Assembly: GCA_965657165.1 (NCBI GenBank)
Contig: CBFHNG010000021.1
Span: 1-32,382, forward strand
DNA from: UBA3537 sp965657165
Lineage (GTDB): Bacteria; Bacteroidota; Bacteroidia; Flavobacteriales; Flavobacteriaceae
DNA length: 32,382 nucleotides
Reading direction: 5' to 3'
The position numbers and the translations under genes are program-made. This document shows positions 1 to 6,790 of this stretch, one piece after another. Position 1 is the stretch's first letter; each line of letters starts with the position of its first letter. The notes under the pieces were generated by a model. It did no database searches, was not told the DNA's origin, and was given only the letters and a program-made list of their open reading frames with translations.

Positions 1-87
1 CTTGGCATCTTCAATTACTGGAGGATAGTTTCGTTTTATTTGCCCAATACAGACAATAGGTACGAGTAAAAGAAAAATATATTTCAT
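1..87 (-). CDS. N-terminal fragment of a secreted protein, runs off the left edge
   Basis: Reading leftward from an ATG at 87-85 gives 29 codons that continue past the window edge. The first 16 or so residues (MKYIFLLLVPIVCIGQ) are a typical Sec signal peptide of this phylum, with a Q just after the likely cleavage site. The mature start contains NYPPVIEDAK. That resembles the start of some secreted alpha/beta-hydrolase esterases, but the fragment is too short to assign. An AAGGAA stretch lies just upstream of the ATG. It may be the end of another unit of the same locus. Confidence 0.55.
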   Translation of the reverse strand, partial: MKYIFLLLVPIVCIGQIKRNYPPVIEDAK

Positions 88-221
88 TTCCTTAGAGAAT
101 ATTTTGGTTAGAGTTTAATTTTTTATTTAAAAAGTTTTTCATGAGTAAATTATTATTTTAAAAATAATTTGTTGAGACTAAAGTAGTGAAATTTAACTGT
201 TATTATTAGAATTTAACTTAT

Positions 222-389
222 TTATTGAGGATTTGGAAATGTCAAAAAAACAATTTTAATAGCATCAAAAAAAGGAAGCACTTCTTTTGTTTTCCAATAA
301 GTCACCATACGAGGGATAATACCAAAATACTTAGGTAGTGTAAAGCGCTGGCCTAATAAGTCTTTTTTAAAATCTAAATCGCTGTTCAT
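222..389 (-). CDS. Small ORF of 55 residues, hypothetical, possible MerR-like HTH fragment
   Basis: A 55-codon ORF runs from ATG at 389-387 to TAA at 224-222. The peptide begins MNSDLDFKKDLLGQR and contains IIPRMVTYWKTKEVLPFF. That part is reminiscent of the recognition-helix and wing region of MerR-type regulators (a YW-K-x-LL pattern), but no full domain fits in 55 residues. A TAnnTTTG promoter element lies 15 bases upstream, which supports real transcription. It faces the zinc-ribbon gene at 488 across a 98-base gap. It could be a complete micro-protein or the remnant of a longer gene. Function unknown. Confidence 0.4.
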   Translation of the reverse strand: MNSDLDFKKDLLGQRFTLPKYFGIIPRMVTYWKTKEVLPFFDAIKIVFLTFPNPQ

Positions 390-403
390 ATACAAACTTT
401 ACA

Positions 404-411
404 CAAATGTA
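404..411 (-). promoter_or_regulatory. Putative -7 promoter element (TAnnTTTG) for the 55-residue ORF
   Basis: On the minus strand the bases read TACATTTG, an exact match to the Bacteroidota -7 consensus TAnnTTTG, ending 14 bases before the start codon at 389. No convincing -33 TTG is visible at the usual spacing. Confidence 0.4.
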
Positions 412-453
412 AAAAAAATATTATAAAATAAATTAATATGTAATAAAATAAAT

Positions 454-461
454 TACTTTTG
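454..461 (+). promoter_or_regulatory. Putative -7 promoter element (TAnnTTTG) for the gene at 488
   Basis: TACTTTTG followed by C matches TAnnTTTG and sits 26 bases before the ATG at 488. The upstream AT-rich stretch has no clear -33 TTG. Confidence 0.4.
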
Positions 462-487
462 CTGTATATTAAACTTAATTAAAGAAT

Positions 488-844
488 ATGACGTGTAAAA
501 ACCCAGAATGTAATAAGAAGATAATATACAAAAAAAGCGCAAAGAGGAGATACTGCAATGATAGCTGTAAGAACAGAGCAAATTATCTAAGGCGTCAGCA
601 AACATATGGTCATCTCTTTGAGTGGGACAAGCTAATGCGACAAAACTACCATATACTTTTAAAATTAAAACAAAAAGATTTAGGACCTATAAGTTGTCAA
701 ACCTTAGAAAGTCATGGTATTGAATTTGGGCACCTTCACAAAGATGAAGCTGTTATTGATGATAATGGTGTAAAAATGATGGTATCTCGAATTTATGATA
801 TTCGATTTACAATTAACAATAAACAGGAGTTAATATTTATTTAA
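488..844 (+). CDS. Hypothetical protein with N-terminal four-cysteine zinc-ribbon-like motif
   Basis: This 118-residue protein has no signal peptide. Its N-terminal 30 or so residues carry cysteines 3, 8, 23 and 27 (C-x4-C...C-x3-C) among many Lys and Arg residues, ending in a basic RANYLRRQ stretch. That pattern fits a small zinc-binding or nucleic-acid-binding finger. The rest (about 50-118) looks like a mixed alpha/beta domain that I cannot name. The next gene starts 5 bases after the stop, so the two are probably co-transcribed. A TAnnTTTG element lies upstream. No link to the sugar locus is visible. It could be of phage or mobile-element origin, but nothing shows this directly. Confidence 0.6.
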   Translation: MTCKNPECNKKIIYKKSAKRRYCNDSCKNRANYLRRQQTYGHLFEWDKLMRQNYHILLKLKQKDLGPISCQTLESHGIEFGHLHKDEAVIDDNGVKMMVSRIYDIRFTINNKQELIFI

Positions 845-849
845 ATCAT

Positions 850-1068
850 ATGAAGATGGAACAATTGAAACTTGAAGGTATGGATCGTTTAAGAACATCA
901 GCCCAACAGGCTAACATTATGGGTATTATTAAAGATAATGAGGTTTATAGCAATAGTTCAAAACCGAATTATGCTATGGTCTATTTTTCACTTGGAGTTA
1001 TTTCAGTCATAGCAGTTTCTGTTATACTATTCAATATTAACAGAAGTAGAAATCCCAAGGAAGAATAA
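850..1068 (+). CDS. Small single-pass membrane protein, hypothetical
   Basis: This 72-residue protein has a short polar N-terminal part and one hydrophobic segment at about residues 43-63 (YFSLGVISVIAVSVILF core). It ends in a short basic tail (NRSRNPKEE), which suggests an N-out/C-in single-span topology. It starts 5 bases after the zinc-ribbon gene, so the pair is probably one transcript, closed by the hairpin terminator at 1094-1121. Starting at the second Met (residue 3) is equally possible. I recognise no family. Confidence 0.55.
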   Translation: MKMEQLKLEGMDRLRTSAQQANIMGIIKDNEVYSNSSKPNYAMVYFSLGVISVIAVSVILFNINRSRNPKEE

Positions 1069-1093
1069 ATTGATCAAAGATCAAATGATTGTC

Positions 1094-1121
1094 AAAAAGG
1101 TGCGATAATGCGTACCTTTTT
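1094..1121 (+). terminator. Rho-independent terminator after the small membrane protein gene
   Basis: AAAAAGGT and ACCTTTTT form an 8-bp stem around a 12-base loop, 25 bases after the stop codon at 1068, followed by more T residues. Confidence 0.6.
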
Positions 1122-1170
1122 TTGTTTTCAGAAAAAGAACTTTATCGCACGACAATTATTTAAGAAAATA

Positions 1171-1301
1171 AATATTATTTTAAAAAATAATATTCATCCA
1201 TTTATTAAACACATTGACCAGAAATAGATTGAACCAAAGTAAACCGCATGAGTAACGATGAAAACATGTTAAAATCGATTTTAATAAGGTTTTGGCCAAA
1301 A
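1171..1301. repeat. Three perfect palindromes in a gene-free stretch
   Basis: The 308 bases between 1068 and 1377 hold no ORF. Besides the terminator at 1094-1121 there are three perfect inverted repeats. The arms 1171-1181 and 1184-1194 are 11 bp each around a 2-base loop. The second, 1269-1284, is the 16-bp palindrome TTAAAATCGATTTTAA. The third, 1290-1301, is TTTTGGCCAAAA. They lie downstream of mannose-6-phosphate isomerase (leftward) and could act as transcript-end structures for it or as protein-binding sites. None is followed by a clear T-tract in the leftward direction. Confidence 0.5.
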
Positions 1302-1376
1302 AAAATCATAATTAAATCAATGAGATATAAAAAAGGGAAAAATAAATTGAACTAAACGTATTTGTCAAAATTGTAT

Positions 1377-2351
1377 TTAATAAAAAACCTCCAATAATTT
1401 AGATTCTATTTCAGGCATTAATTCTATTGAGTTTATAATAGCAGGAATTAAGATAGTTTCACCTTTGGAAAGTGAATAATTAATTTCTCGAACCTTTAAC
1501 TTTAATCGCCCTTCAACACAAATCAATATTACAAATGAATCCATAATACAATAATCTTTAATTAGATTTTTTGTTAGTGGAATTATATTTGTTGTAAAAT
1601 AAAGGGTATGAATGAGTTTATTGGATTTATTTTGTTCACTATTATAAGCGGTTTTACATTCCTCGTGAACTGTAAAGTCCAATGAGTTTTTGGCCAAATC
1701 ATTATGGAGTTCTCTAGTTTGTCCTGTTGTTGCATCCACACGATCAAAATCGTAAATTCTGTAGGTAATATCAGAAGTTTGTTGAATTTCTGCCAAAACT
1801 ATACCTCCTCCAATAGCATGAACTCTCCCTGTTGGAATATGAAAGGCATCACCAGGTTTAGTTTTAACCGTGTTTAGAACACCCATAATTTTTCCACTTT
1901 CTAACGCGTTCATATACGATTCAGAATTCATCTGTTGGTTAAATCCTACAATAATTTCTGCATCTTTTTCGGCGTCCATAATGTACCACATTTCATTTTT
2001 ACCAAAAGAATTGTGTAGTTTCTTGGCAATATCGTCGTGGGGGTGAACCTGAATGGAAAGAGGAGTTTTAGCGTCAATAAATTTAATCAAAAGTGGAAAT
2101 TTATTTCCAAATTGTTTATATACATTGTGTCCAACAAAATCCCCTTTGTAGAGATCTGTCAGTTCTTTTAGAGTTTTTCCAGAAAGTGAACCATTGGAAA
2201 CGGTTGTTTCATCGTTTTTCACATCCGAAATTTCCCAGGATTCCCCTATATTTTCTTCCTGAAATGGTTTATTGAGTTTGTGTATTAATTTATTACCACC
2301 CCAAAGCTTTGTTTTTGGAATGGGATTAAATTTTAGTGGATATAATGACAT
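1377..2351 (-). CDS. manA: Class I mannose-6-phosphate isomerase
   Basis: This 324-residue cytoplasmic enzyme interconverts mannose 6-phosphate and fructose 6-phosphate. The family signature is clear: KLWGG near residue 15, then the zinc ligands Q101 and H103 in QVHPHDD, E120 in GKNEMWY and H178 in GRVHAIGGG. Residues around 193-202 (DITYRIYDFD) carry the conserved catalytic Arg198. The length fits the short bacterial form of the family. It is the last gene of a leftward operon, starting 21 bases after the sulfatase at 2373-3893. In this context it most likely feeds mannose released from the glycan, via mannose 6-phosphate, into glycolysis. It complements the GH130 enzyme of the opposite operon, whose product mannose 1-phosphate would first need a phosphomannomutase that is not in this window. 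Confidence 0.93.
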   Translation of the reverse strand: MSLYPLKFNPIPKTKLWGGNKLIHKLNKPFQEENIGESWEISDVKNDETTVSNGSLSGKTLKELTDLYKGDFVGHNVYKQFGNKFPLLIKFIDAKTPLSIQVHPHDDIAKKLHNSFGKNEMWYIMDAEKDAEIIVGFNQQMNSESYMNALESGKIMGVLNTVKTKPGDAFHIPTGRVHAIGGGIVLAEIQQTSDITYRIYDFDRVDATTGQTRELHNDLAKNSLDFTVHEECKTAYNSEQNKSNKLIHTLYFTTNIIPLTKNLIKDYCIMDSFVILICVEGRLKLKVREINYSLSKGETILIPAIINSIELMPEIESKLLEVFY

Positions 2352-2372
2352 AACTTAAATGATATATTTTGG

Positions 2373-3893
2373 TTATTGATACAGTTTGGTGTTTTCTTTC
2401 GTTGATCCACTGATGTTTTTATGACGTTTCCATCGTAAAGTTTGAGTTCTAGTTTTGGCCTCCTTGATTAGTTTATTCATCCAACGATTTAAAAAGACAA
2501 CATCATCTTTGTTATTGAACGCCTCAAGCATATAATCATCAGTGTATTGCATCTGTTTTTTTAGTACTTTGCGAAGCTTCTGAACAACCGATTGATAGTT
2601 TGGATCACCTATAAGGTTGTTCAAGGCATGAGGATCGTTTTTATAATCGTACAGTTCTTCAATTTGTCTGTATTTCCAAAACTCAAAACGCTGTTTGATG
2701 TCGTCATCTGATTCAGAAAATTGTCTCATCACTTTATACGAAGTGCCTGATCCAGAGGCAGATTTAAACTCATATTGTCCTGTTGCCCAAGCATTAAAAA
2801 CATACCCATATTGATTAGAGATTACCGTTCGGGAGGGTCTGGGAATGCCTCCAGCATTTTCGTCAAACTGTCCAAAAACATGTTCTGGAGACGTGGTTTT
2901 TGTTTTCGGATTAAAAGAGGTACCCTCAAAATAATCAGGAATACTAATCTTCAAAATATCAAGAATGGTTGGACCGATATCTATAGCAGAAACCATATCT
3001 CGGTTGTTTATTTTACCTGAGCTAATTTGTCCTGGCCAGCGCATCAAAATAGGAACTCTAAGCCCATTCTGATACACCGTTGATTTGGCAAAAGGTAATG
3101 GCATACCGTGATCTGACAAAAGGATTACAATTGTGTTTTTGTAGTCTGTGTTGGAATCCAAAGCTTCCATAATAGCACCGACACAATCATCCCCTCTTTT
3201 AACGGAATTGTAATAGTTTACAATTTCATTCTTGATTTTAGCTTTGTTGGGTAAAAACGCAGGAATTTCAACATCCTTTGCGGTGTAGATTTTAGAGGGT
3301 TTAAATGCATCAAACCCTTTTTTTCTTGAGGTATTGTCATTAAAAAATGGCTTATGGGGATCTGCTATATTTACCACACAAAAAAAAGGTTTTTTAGAAT
3401 CTTTAGCACGGCCAAAAAATCGGGAAACCATTGTGTAGTAAGCAGGGGCAGACCTTTTTTCACCACCTTTAAACCCAAGTCTAGTATTCCAATAGAGATC
3501 AAAATCTGGACTTAGACTGGAGTCAGGAGTTTTGTTAATTACACCAGTAAAATAGCCATTATCTTTTAATATTTCGGGCAGTGTTTTTTGTTTGGGTTTC
3601 ACATAATAAAACCCTCTCATTCCACTTTGATGTGGATACATACCAGACATGATAACCCCTCTAGATGGAGAACAATTAGACGCTTGAACATAACCATGTT
3701 CAAAAACCAATCCTTCTTTACCCAGTTGGTCAATATTAGGAGTTAGATCTGGAATAGTATTCCCATAAATTCCAGCTGAATCCCAATTCATGTCATCCAG
3801 AGTAATTATAAGGATATTGGGCTGATTATTTTGTGCCATACCCCAGTGTATGACAGTTAAACAGATTAAGCTAAAGCGGAGTAATGGATTCAT
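2373..3893 (-). CDS. Secreted S1-type (formylglycine) sulfatase
   Basis: This 506-residue sulfatase has a signal peptide (about residues 1-20, cleaved before QNNQ). The alkaline-phosphatase-like fold is shown by PNILIITLDDMNWDS with metal-binding D33 and D34, and by the active-site motif CSPSR starting at C74, the cysteine to be converted to formylglycine. A later LLSDHGMPLPFAKSTVYQ segment carries the conserved Asp-His pair and catalytic Lys. The overall look is closest to the heparan N-sulfatase-like branch (SulfAtlas S1_8 by memory, unverified). It hydrolyses sulfate esters, probably on oligosaccharides in the periplasm. It sits 12 bases after the upstream sulfatase and 21 before manA, one leftward operon. 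The basic C-terminal tail after about residue 460 is unusual. Confidence 0.9.
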   Translation of the reverse strand: MNPLLRFSLICLTVIHWGMAQNNQPNILIITLDDMNWDSAGIYGNTIPDLTPNIDQLGKEGLVFEHGYVQASNCSPSRGVIMSGMYPHQSGMRGFYYVKPKQKTLPEILKDNGYFTGVINKTPDSSLSPDFDLYWNTRLGFKGGEKRSAPAYYTMVSRFFGRAKDSKKPFFCVVNIADPHKPFFNDNTSRKKGFDAFKPSKIYTAKDVEIPAFLPNKAKIKNEIVNYYNSVKRGDDCVGAIMEALDSNTDYKNTIVILLSDHGMPLPFAKSTVYQNGLRVPILMRWPGQISSGKINNRDMVSAIDIGPTILDILKISIPDYFEGTSFNPKTKTTSPEHVFGQFDENAGGIPRPSRTVISNQYGYVFNAWATGQYEFKSASGSGTSYKVMRQFSESDDDIKQRFEFWKYRQIEELYDYKNDPHALNNLIGDPNYQSVVQKLRKVLKKQMQYTDDYMLEAFNNKDDVVFLNRWMNKLIKEAKTRTQTLRWKRHKNISGSTKENTKLYQ

Positions 3894-3905
3894 TTAATAA
3901 AAATA

Positions 3906-5483
3906 TTAGTTACTAGATTTCTTTTTTTTGGATTCAAGACCACCAAAGTCCGTGTCTGAAATTTGTCGCAACTCCTCCAAACTCAAATTATTGCCATATT
4001 GTGTTTTTAAATCGTTTAAATCTTGTTTAAGTTTCGAAACGATTTTTTTGTATGAGAGGTCATCAATTAAATTAGTCATTTCGTTGGGGTCCTTTTCCAA
4101 ATCATAAAGTTCCCAAGCATCCATATTATAGTAAAAATGAATAAGTTTGTAGCGTTCAGTCCTGATACCGTAATGTGGCTGTACATGGTGCCAAAATGGA
4201 TATTCGTAATAATGGTAGTACATGGACTGTCTCCATTGGTCGTTTTCTCTTCCTTTGAGTTGTTTGAAAAAACTTTTGCCCTGAACCTCTTCTGGCGGTT
4301 TGATGCCAGCCATATCCAAAATTGTAGGCGCTATATCTATATTGGAAATGACGTCATTAATGCTTGTTTTAGCTTTGATTTTTTTAGGATATCGTATCAC
4401 AAAAGGCATACGAAGTGCTTCTTCGTACATGAATCGTTTGTCAAACCACCCGTGGTCTCCAAGGAAAAATCCCTGATCTGAGGCGTAAACAATAATGGTA
4501 TTATCCTCCAAACCATTTTCTGACAAGTAATCTAAAACTCTGCCAATATTATCATCTACGGACTTTATGGTGGCCAAATAATCTTTGATGTACCGTTGAT
4601 ATTTAAGTTTTGCTCTAGTATTTTTGTCTAGACCGTTCCCCATAGACACAATTTCTGAAGGTTTATTTCCATAGTCCAGCCATTGTCTTAGGGCTTTTCC
4701 ACTAAGTGAATCAGGAGGTGTCATTTTCATGTCTCTTCTGTTAAAAAAATCCATCGTCATGTGTGTGTCTCCAGCGGTTTTTTCTCGTCCTTTGTAATCA
4801 TCAAAAAAAGTGTCAGGGTAATCAATATCTCGATCGCTCCAAAGATCTTCGTACTTAGTGTCCGGTGACCACTCTCTGTGTGGGGCTTTATATTGCAATA
4901 AAAGACAAAACGGTTGGTTTTTGTCCGAATTTTTCAGCCAGTCTAGTGCAAAATCTGTTGTGATATTTGTTGCGTATCCCTGTTCTTGCACTGTTTTACC
5001 ATTATCATTGTAAACAGGGTCCCAGTACAGCCCTTGTTCCCCTTTTGCAATATGGTATTTGTAGTAGTTAAATCCTTGAGGTTCCGAGGCCAAATGCCAT
5101 TTTCCAACCAATGCCGTTTGATAGCCTGAGTCTTGTAGCGCTTTTGGAAATGTCCATTGATTGCCATCAAAATATCCACCTTTGTAATTCTTATAATAAT
5201 TATTGACATGACTGTATTTACCGGTTATAATTGACGCTCGGCTTGGACCACATATGGCATTAGTGCTAAATGCATTATTTATGATAGCACCCTCGTTGGC
5301 AATACGATCAATGTTTGGTGTTGGGGAAAGCTCAGCAAATCTATCACTGTACGCAGATATGGCATCTGTAGCATGGTCATCTGAAAGAATAAAAATTATA
5401 TTTGGTTTTTTGACATTAGTTTGGTCTTGAGCCTTTAGGTAAAATGAAATCAATGATATGATGAAGAATAAATAAATTTTCAT
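3906..5483 (-). CDS. Secreted S1-type (formylglycine) sulfatase, first gene of the leftward operon
   Basis: This 525-residue protein has a signal peptide (about 1-18, LKAQ end). PNIIFILSDDHATDA gives metal-binding D35 and D36, and CGPSR at C78 is the formylglycine site. A downstream YASDQGFFLGDHGWFDKRF segment carries the conserved Asp, His and Lys. The ICGPSRASIITGKYSH stretch and C-terminal ELYDLEKDPNEM are typical of the N-acetylglucosamine-6-sulfatase/iduronate-sulfatase-like branch (S1_11 by memory, unverified). That name reflects family history and not the substrate here. It resembles the sulfatase at 8433 more than its operon partner. A TAnnTTTG element lies 20 bases upstream of its ATG. 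The C-terminus is very Lys/Ser-rich. Confidence 0.9.
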   Translation of the reverse strand: MKIYLFFIISLISFYLKAQDQTNVKKPNIIFILSDDHATDAISAYSDRFAELSPTPNIDRIANEGAIINNAFSTNAICGPSRASIITGKYSHVNNYYKNYKGGYFDGNQWTFPKALQDSGYQTALVGKWHLASEPQGFNYYKYHIAKGEQGLYWDPVYNDNGKTVQEQGYATNITTDFALDWLKNSDKNQPFCLLLQYKAPHREWSPDTKYEDLWSDRDIDYPDTFFDDYKGREKTAGDTHMTMDFFNRRDMKMTPPDSLSGKALRQWLDYGNKPSEIVSMGNGLDKNTRAKLKYQRYIKDYLATIKSVDDNIGRVLDYLSENGLEDNTIIVYASDQGFFLGDHGWFDKRFMYEEALRMPFVIRYPKKIKAKTSINDVISNIDIAPTILDMAGIKPPEEVQGKSFFKQLKGRENDQWRQSMYYHYYEYPFWHHVQPHYGIRTERYKLIHFYYNMDAWELYDLEKDPNEMTNLIDDLSYKKIVSKLKQDLNDLKTQYGNNLSLEELRQISDTDFGGLESKKKKSSN

Positions 5484-5502
5484 GGTATTATTTTATATCT
5501 AT

Positions 5503-5510
5503 CAAATGTA
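5503..5510 (-). promoter_or_regulatory. Putative -7 promoter element for the leftward sulfatase/manA operon
   Basis: On the minus strand these bases read TACATTTG, an exact TAnnTTTG match, ending 19 bases before the start codon at 5483. A TTG (5526-5524) lies upstream but its spacing of 13 bases is shorter than usual. Confidence 0.4.
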
Positions 5511-5556
5511 ATAAATCGTATTACAACTTAAGGTTTGGATTTAGTTCAAAATATTC

Positions 5557-5726
5557 TTGAATTTGTTCATTTTCAAAACATGACAAACATCACCAAATCA
5601 TTGTAATTTTATGTAAAAGAAAGAAATTTTGTAAAGAAATCACACAAACTTAAAATTTGACCATCTTTTCAATTTTTTTGACCTATATATTAACCCAAAA
5701 ATTTTTGTTAAATTTTATTATTGTGT
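5557..5726. promoter_or_regulatory. Divergent control region with elements shared with 15852-15975
   Basis: The 275-base gap 5484-5758 separates the leftward sulfatase operon from the rightward GH130 operon. At 5557-5570 it holds TTGAATTTGTTCAT, followed 6 bases later by AACAT (5577-5581). The near-identical TTGAAATTTGTTCAT, followed 7 bases later by AACAT, lies in the other divergent gap of the locus at 15852-15878. The TTTGTTCAT half also has an imperfect inverted partner (ATGACAAA, 5580-5587). Closer to the GH130 gene, AATTTTATTATTGT starts 48 bases before the ATG, matching a copy 51 bases before the ATG at 16011. These are candidates for regulator-binding and core-promoter sites. Confidence 0.4.
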
Positions 5727-5758
5727 TCACTAATTATCAATCTATTAATTAAGCAATA

Positions 5759-6787
5759 ATGAAACTTGAAAAATTTGAAGGAAATCCAATCTTGAATCCA
5801 AAACTTGAAAACGACTGGGAAAACCTGGTTGTATGTAATCCAGGAGTATACTTCGACAATGGGAAGTTTTACATGCTGTACAGAGCAGCTGGCGATGACA
5901 TGGAACACATTATAAGATTTGGATTGGCTGTTAGCGATGATGGCTATGAATTTGAACGAGTATCGGATAAACCAGTTTTGGGGCCAAGCGAAGAGGGTCC
6001 AGATACCGGTTGTATTGAAGATGCAAGAATCATAAAATTTGACGATTATTACTATGTGACATATGCCTTTAGGCCTTTTCCACCAGGGCAATACTGGAAA
6101 TTTGCACACGATGAGGTTTTAACGTTTGATCATGGAGACCATGCGCCACGTTTTGTTAAAGAAAATATGGCCAATTCTGCTTTAGCCATGACAAAGGATT
6201 TTAAAGATTGGATTAAATTAGGTAGAATAACAGATTCCAATTTAGACGATCGTGATGTCATTTTATTTCCAGAAAAGATTAACGGAAAGTATGCCATGCT
6301 TCACAGGCCAAAAGAATGGATTGGTGAAGATTATGGGGTGACAAATCCAGCGGTTTGGATTCGTTTTAGCGATGATTTACTCGTCTGGAACGAGCCAAGT
6401 ACCATGCTCATCGGAGGAATTGATGGCGGTTGGGAAGAAAAAGTAGGGGGCAGTACTCCACCCCTAAAAACAGATAGAGGTTGGTTGGTTTTATACCATG
6501 GTGTTGAAAGAGGTGGTTTGGGTTATTATAGAGTCGGTGCTGTAATGCTCGATTTGGAGGACCCAACAAAAATTATAGGAAGAACTAAAGATTTCATTAT
6601 GGAGCCTGAGTATAATTACGAAAAACAAGGCTATTACAAAGGCTGTGTTTTTCCAACAGGCAACATGATCATTGATGGTAAACTGTTTGTGTATTATGGT
6701 GCTGCTGATAAATACATTGGTTTAGCCACTTGTAATGCAAATGAGTTGATAGATTTCATACTCAGCGACGAACAAAATAAAAAATAA
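5759..6787 (+). CDS. Glycoside hydrolase/phosphorylase family 130, probable cytoplasmic mannoside phosphorylase
   Basis: This 342-residue protein has no signal peptide. The five-bladed propeller family GH130 is recognised from VVCNPGVYFDNGKFYMLYRA (residues 24-43), GLAVSDDGYEFER, and the EDAR motif at 87-90, whose D88 matches the family's catalytic acid. Residues that bind phosphate in GH130 phosphorylases appear present: H181-R182 in MLHRP, and H246 in LYHGVE. That favours phosphorolysis of beta-mannosides to mannose 1-phosphate over plain hydrolysis. It heads a rightward operon, 3 bases before the symporter gene, which could supply it with short mannosides. Linkage specificity cannot be read from the sequence. 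ManA in the opposite operon fits the same pathway. Confidence 0.85.
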   Translation: MKLEKFEGNPILNPKLENDWENLVVCNPGVYFDNGKFYMLYRAAGDDMEHIIRFGLAVSDDGYEFERVSDKPVLGPSEEGPDTGCIEDARIIKFDDYYYVTYAFRPFPPGQYWKFAHDEVLTFDHGDHAPRFVKENMANSALAMTKDFKDWIKLGRITDSNLDDRDVILFPEKINGKYAMLHRPKEWIGEDYGVTNPAVWIRFSDDLLVWNEPSTMLIGGIDGGWEEKVGGSTPPLKTDRGWLVLYHGVERGGLGYYRVGAVMLDLEDPTKIIGRTKDFIMEPEYNYEKQGYYKGCVFPTGNMIIDGKLFVYYGAADKYIGLATCNANELIDFILSDEQNKK

Positions 6788-6790
6788 TTT

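Noticed and set aside
5696..5707. Palindrome CAAAAATTTTTG as an operator upstream of GH130
   Set aside because: It is made almost only of A and T runs, which form such palindromes easily in this DNA, and it is absent from the other control region.
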